Assembly (NCBI RefSeq): GCF_007990935.1
Contig: NZ_BJXJ01000020.1
Coordinates: 21,151 to 85,150 of the forward strand
Direction: 5' to 3'
Source of the DNA: Vibrio sagamiensis NBRC 104589
GTDB lineage: Bacteria; Pseudomonadota; Gammaproteobacteria; Enterobacterales; Vibrionaceae
DNA: 64,000 nt
In this document: in pieces, positions 62,479 to 64,000 of the stretch
How positions within the stretch are numbered: position 1 is the stretch's first letter
Layout of the letters: every line of letters begins with the position of its first letter
Made by a program: the position numbers and the translations under genes
The notes under the pieces: model-generated
Seen by the model: the letters and a program-made list of their open reading frames with translations, nothing else
Told to the model about the DNA's origin: nothing
The model's database searches: none

Positions 62479-63470
62479 TCCGGTGCACTCAGAGAAAAAT
62501 TACTACGTAATTTATTTACTTCATCAATACCAAATTGCCCTGGGCATGTTCTTTCTTGTCCTAAGACCTCAGCATATTCACGATGCCCACCTAAATATTT
62601 TATATCAGGGAAGTAATTTAAAATACTAGTAATTAATGATATTAGTGATTTATGTATTGTTACAGGTACCTCGCCAACTTCATCAAAGTCAAGTTGATCA
62701 ATCCATGTACTAATGTTGTTAATTTTTAATTCAGCTTCACCTCTGGTAGAAAAGTCACCAATCATTACTATTCCAATCTTTTTTGTATTTGCTCTGGCTA
62801 CATGAGTTCCTTTGAAAATTAAAGGACGTCCCTCAAATATTTGACCATCACAATTTATTGCATAGTGATAACCAATATCATCATACTTTTCTAAATGTTC
62901 ATTTTGAATATCTGCAATATTGTTAGAACAACCGAAAGAATTACCTGCGTGATGTAAAACAATAGAATCAAAGTCCCAATCAGGACTTAATGGACTTTTG
63001 GCTGATTTTGCATCCCAATCTTTCCTTATGACTATATTGTTCTCTGATAATATCTTTTTCATAATAGGAATTCTTTCATCAGTGTATGTTTCCGCTCCAT
63101 CACCCACTTTTTTTACCTGAGGTTTTTGTTCATTCTTTACGTCCTCTGTACTAGGAGTCATTTCATTATTTATTTTATCAATAAGAGTTTGTGCCCCTTT
63201 ACTGCCTGAATCCTTCGATTTTATGAGGTTTTCTTCAAATACCTTAGATTTTTTAATAGTTTCATCTGAATACTTACGTTGTGCTTCATATCTTGAAGGA
63301 TACTCAGTTCGAATCAGTTTATTTGATGAAAGTATAGGATTGTGACCCATTGCTTTCAGTGTTGCAGTTTGGCCATTAAACATTTCAACAGCTTGATCGT
63401 AGGTAACATGGCAAGTTTCCCAATACATGGAAGTTCGACTAGGAAAGGGATAATTAGGACTAGAAGACAT
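62475..63470 (-). CDS. Peptidoglycan amidase (PGRP/amidase_2), likely antibacterial effector
   Basis: This 331-aa protein has an N-terminal region of about 125 residues of unknown fold, a polar linker (residues 105-128), and a C-terminal N-acetylmuramoyl-L-alanine amidase domain: VLHHAG (H173/H174), GYHYAINCDGQIFEGR, GTHVARAN, GGHREY (H296) and ERTCPG (C309), giving the zinc ligands His-His-Cys as in T7 lysozyme; R307 stands where T7 has Lys128. No signal peptide is present, so it must be delivered by a secretion system or act in lysis. Together with the coupled gene at 62191-62478 it resembles a type VI effector pair. Confidence 0.75.
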   Translation of the reverse strand: MSSSPNYPFPSRTSMYWETCHVTYDQAVEMFNGQTATLKAMGHNPILSSNKLIRTEYPSRYEAQRKYSDETIKKSKVFEENLIKSKDSGSKGAQTLIDKINNEMTPSTEDVKNEQKPQVKKVGDGAETYTDERIPIMKKILSENNIVIRKDWDAKSAKSPLSPDWDFDSIVLHHAGNSFGCSNNIADIQNEHLEKYDDIGYHYAINCDGQIFEGRPLIFKGTHVARANTKKIGIVMIGDFSTRGEAELKINNISTWIDQLDFDEVGEVPVTIHKSLISLITSILNYFPDIKYLGGHREYAEVLGQERTCPGQFGIDEVNKLRSNFSLSAPE

Positions 63471-63912
63471 AATAAACCTTTTATTAATTTATAAATAATG
63501 CAACTTTACCAAAAATAAATATTTAATTATGTTTATAACCATAGACATAATGAAGTTTCTTATATTCATTTTGATCTTCGAATGTACTTAGTAGCGGAGT
63601 ATTATTATCTTGATTCCTACGAATGATAAATCGAAGGATTATGAGAGGGTAAGAACAGGTTCAATCTATGGGACAATTTGAGTTAATTTCACTAGCTGTA
63701 CTGGTTCAAAGGACGAGTATTCAAAACAAAGGCGTTCGCGTTCAAGTTGAATCTTATAGTAATTTTTTCTTGATTAGTTCATACTATCAATGAGTTAGTG
63801 ATGAAATTTGACGACAAAATAGTTATCACGATTCTTTGGGACAATCGGCAAGACCAACTTCGGCCTTTGGGACAATTTGGGTGGTAGAATGGAGCAATAT
63901 ATTCCACCGATA
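63471..63912. repeat. Repeat-rich intergenic, right copy of dispersed repeat
   Basis: No gene is seen. The segment has TAAATCGAAGGATTATGAGAGGGT (about 63627-63650) and three GGGACAAT motifs (63670, 63837 and 63873) related to 61975-62135, plus GAGTTAGTGATGA. It may be the end of a mobile element or the island border. Confidence 0.5.
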
Positions 63913-63944
63913 CAAAAAAGGCGCTCTGATGAAGCGAGCGCCTC
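63913..63944 (-). terminator. Rho-independent terminator of a gene entering from the right
   Basis: On the minus strand GGCGCTC/GAGCGCC is followed by TTTTTTG. It lies 28 bp after the end of the frame at 63972-64000. Confidence 0.85.
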
Positions 63945-63971
63945 TCTTAAATTTTCACTGGAAAACAGTCA

Positions 63972-64000
63972 CTATTTTTTACGGCAGTATTCCGCGATAA
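63972..64000 (-). CDS. C-terminal tail of a minus-strand gene, partial
   Basis: One open frame reads ..IAEYCRKK then stop at 63972-63974. With the strong terminator just downstream this is probably the end of a chromosomal gene whose body lies outside the window. Too short to name. Confidence 0.35.

Noticed and set aside
1..64000. CRISPR arrays, tRNA and rRNA genes
   Set aside because: No regularly spaced short repeats, cloverleaf sequences or rRNA signatures were seen by eye; a tool could still find a missed one.

Overview
The window looks like a Vibrio-type marine gammaproteobacterial chromosome. Supporting signs are a secreted multidomain GH18 chitinase, a fruBKA fructose PTS operon, Gsk and Fhs, a yceJ-yceI pair, a YbjD-type OLD nuclease, an Alx/TerC protein behind a manganese riboswitch, and attC-like repeats of the Vibrio superintegron kind (ends such as CACTTAACGCGGCGTTAG or CACCTTAACAGGGCGTTAT). 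No rRNA, tRNA, CRISPR array or intact integrase was found.

Layout. (1) 1-7300 is accessory. It holds the end of a phage tail module closed by a terminator, an AT-rich block with a coiled-coil membrane protein, a TIR/SEFIR protein and a small winged-helix protein, then two apparent integron cassettes (a GNAT acetyltransferase; a 63-aa protein plus a two-TM SLATT protein), and a stretch bounded by diverged 150-bp direct repeats that carry tiny paralogous ORFs. (2) 7300-40500 is mostly core: a lipoprotein, fruBKA, an EEP-family phosphohydrolase, an S4 RNA-binding protein, a four-gene polar amino acid ABC operon, the chitinase, fhs, gsk, creA, an acetyltransferase-like protein, a HAD phosphatase, an RNA helicase, an EAL protein, cytochrome b561/YceI, a secreted hydrolase, YbjD, a 5'-nucleotidase-like protein and Alx. 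(3) 40500-45300 holds small and secreted proteins of unknown role plus a family 9 glycosyltransferase. (4) 45300-63900 is a second accessory region. Degenerate attC sites, SUKH-like immunity genes, gene fragments (a KAP P-loop NTPase, a tyrosine integrase) and a complete type I restriction-modification system lie there. A 260-bp repeat of the hsdR 3' end flanks 11 kb of it. It continues with an HNH nuclease, cassettes with well-formed attC sites, and a peptidoglycan amidase with a probable periplasmic immunity protein. A minus-strand terminator at 63.9 kb and the tail of another gene mark the right border.

How the genes fit together. The core part imports and phosphorylates fructose, takes up amino acids, degrades chitin and handles one-carbon and purine metabolism. 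The accessory parts are rich in conflict functions: restriction, HNH nuclease, TIR and SLATT effectors, SUKH immunity and an amidase effector pair. The best candidates for undescribed systems are the coiled-coil/TIR/winged-helix operon (1176-3402) and the small-protein/SLATT cassette (4552-5287). Family calls come from motifs read by eye and have not been tested by database search.
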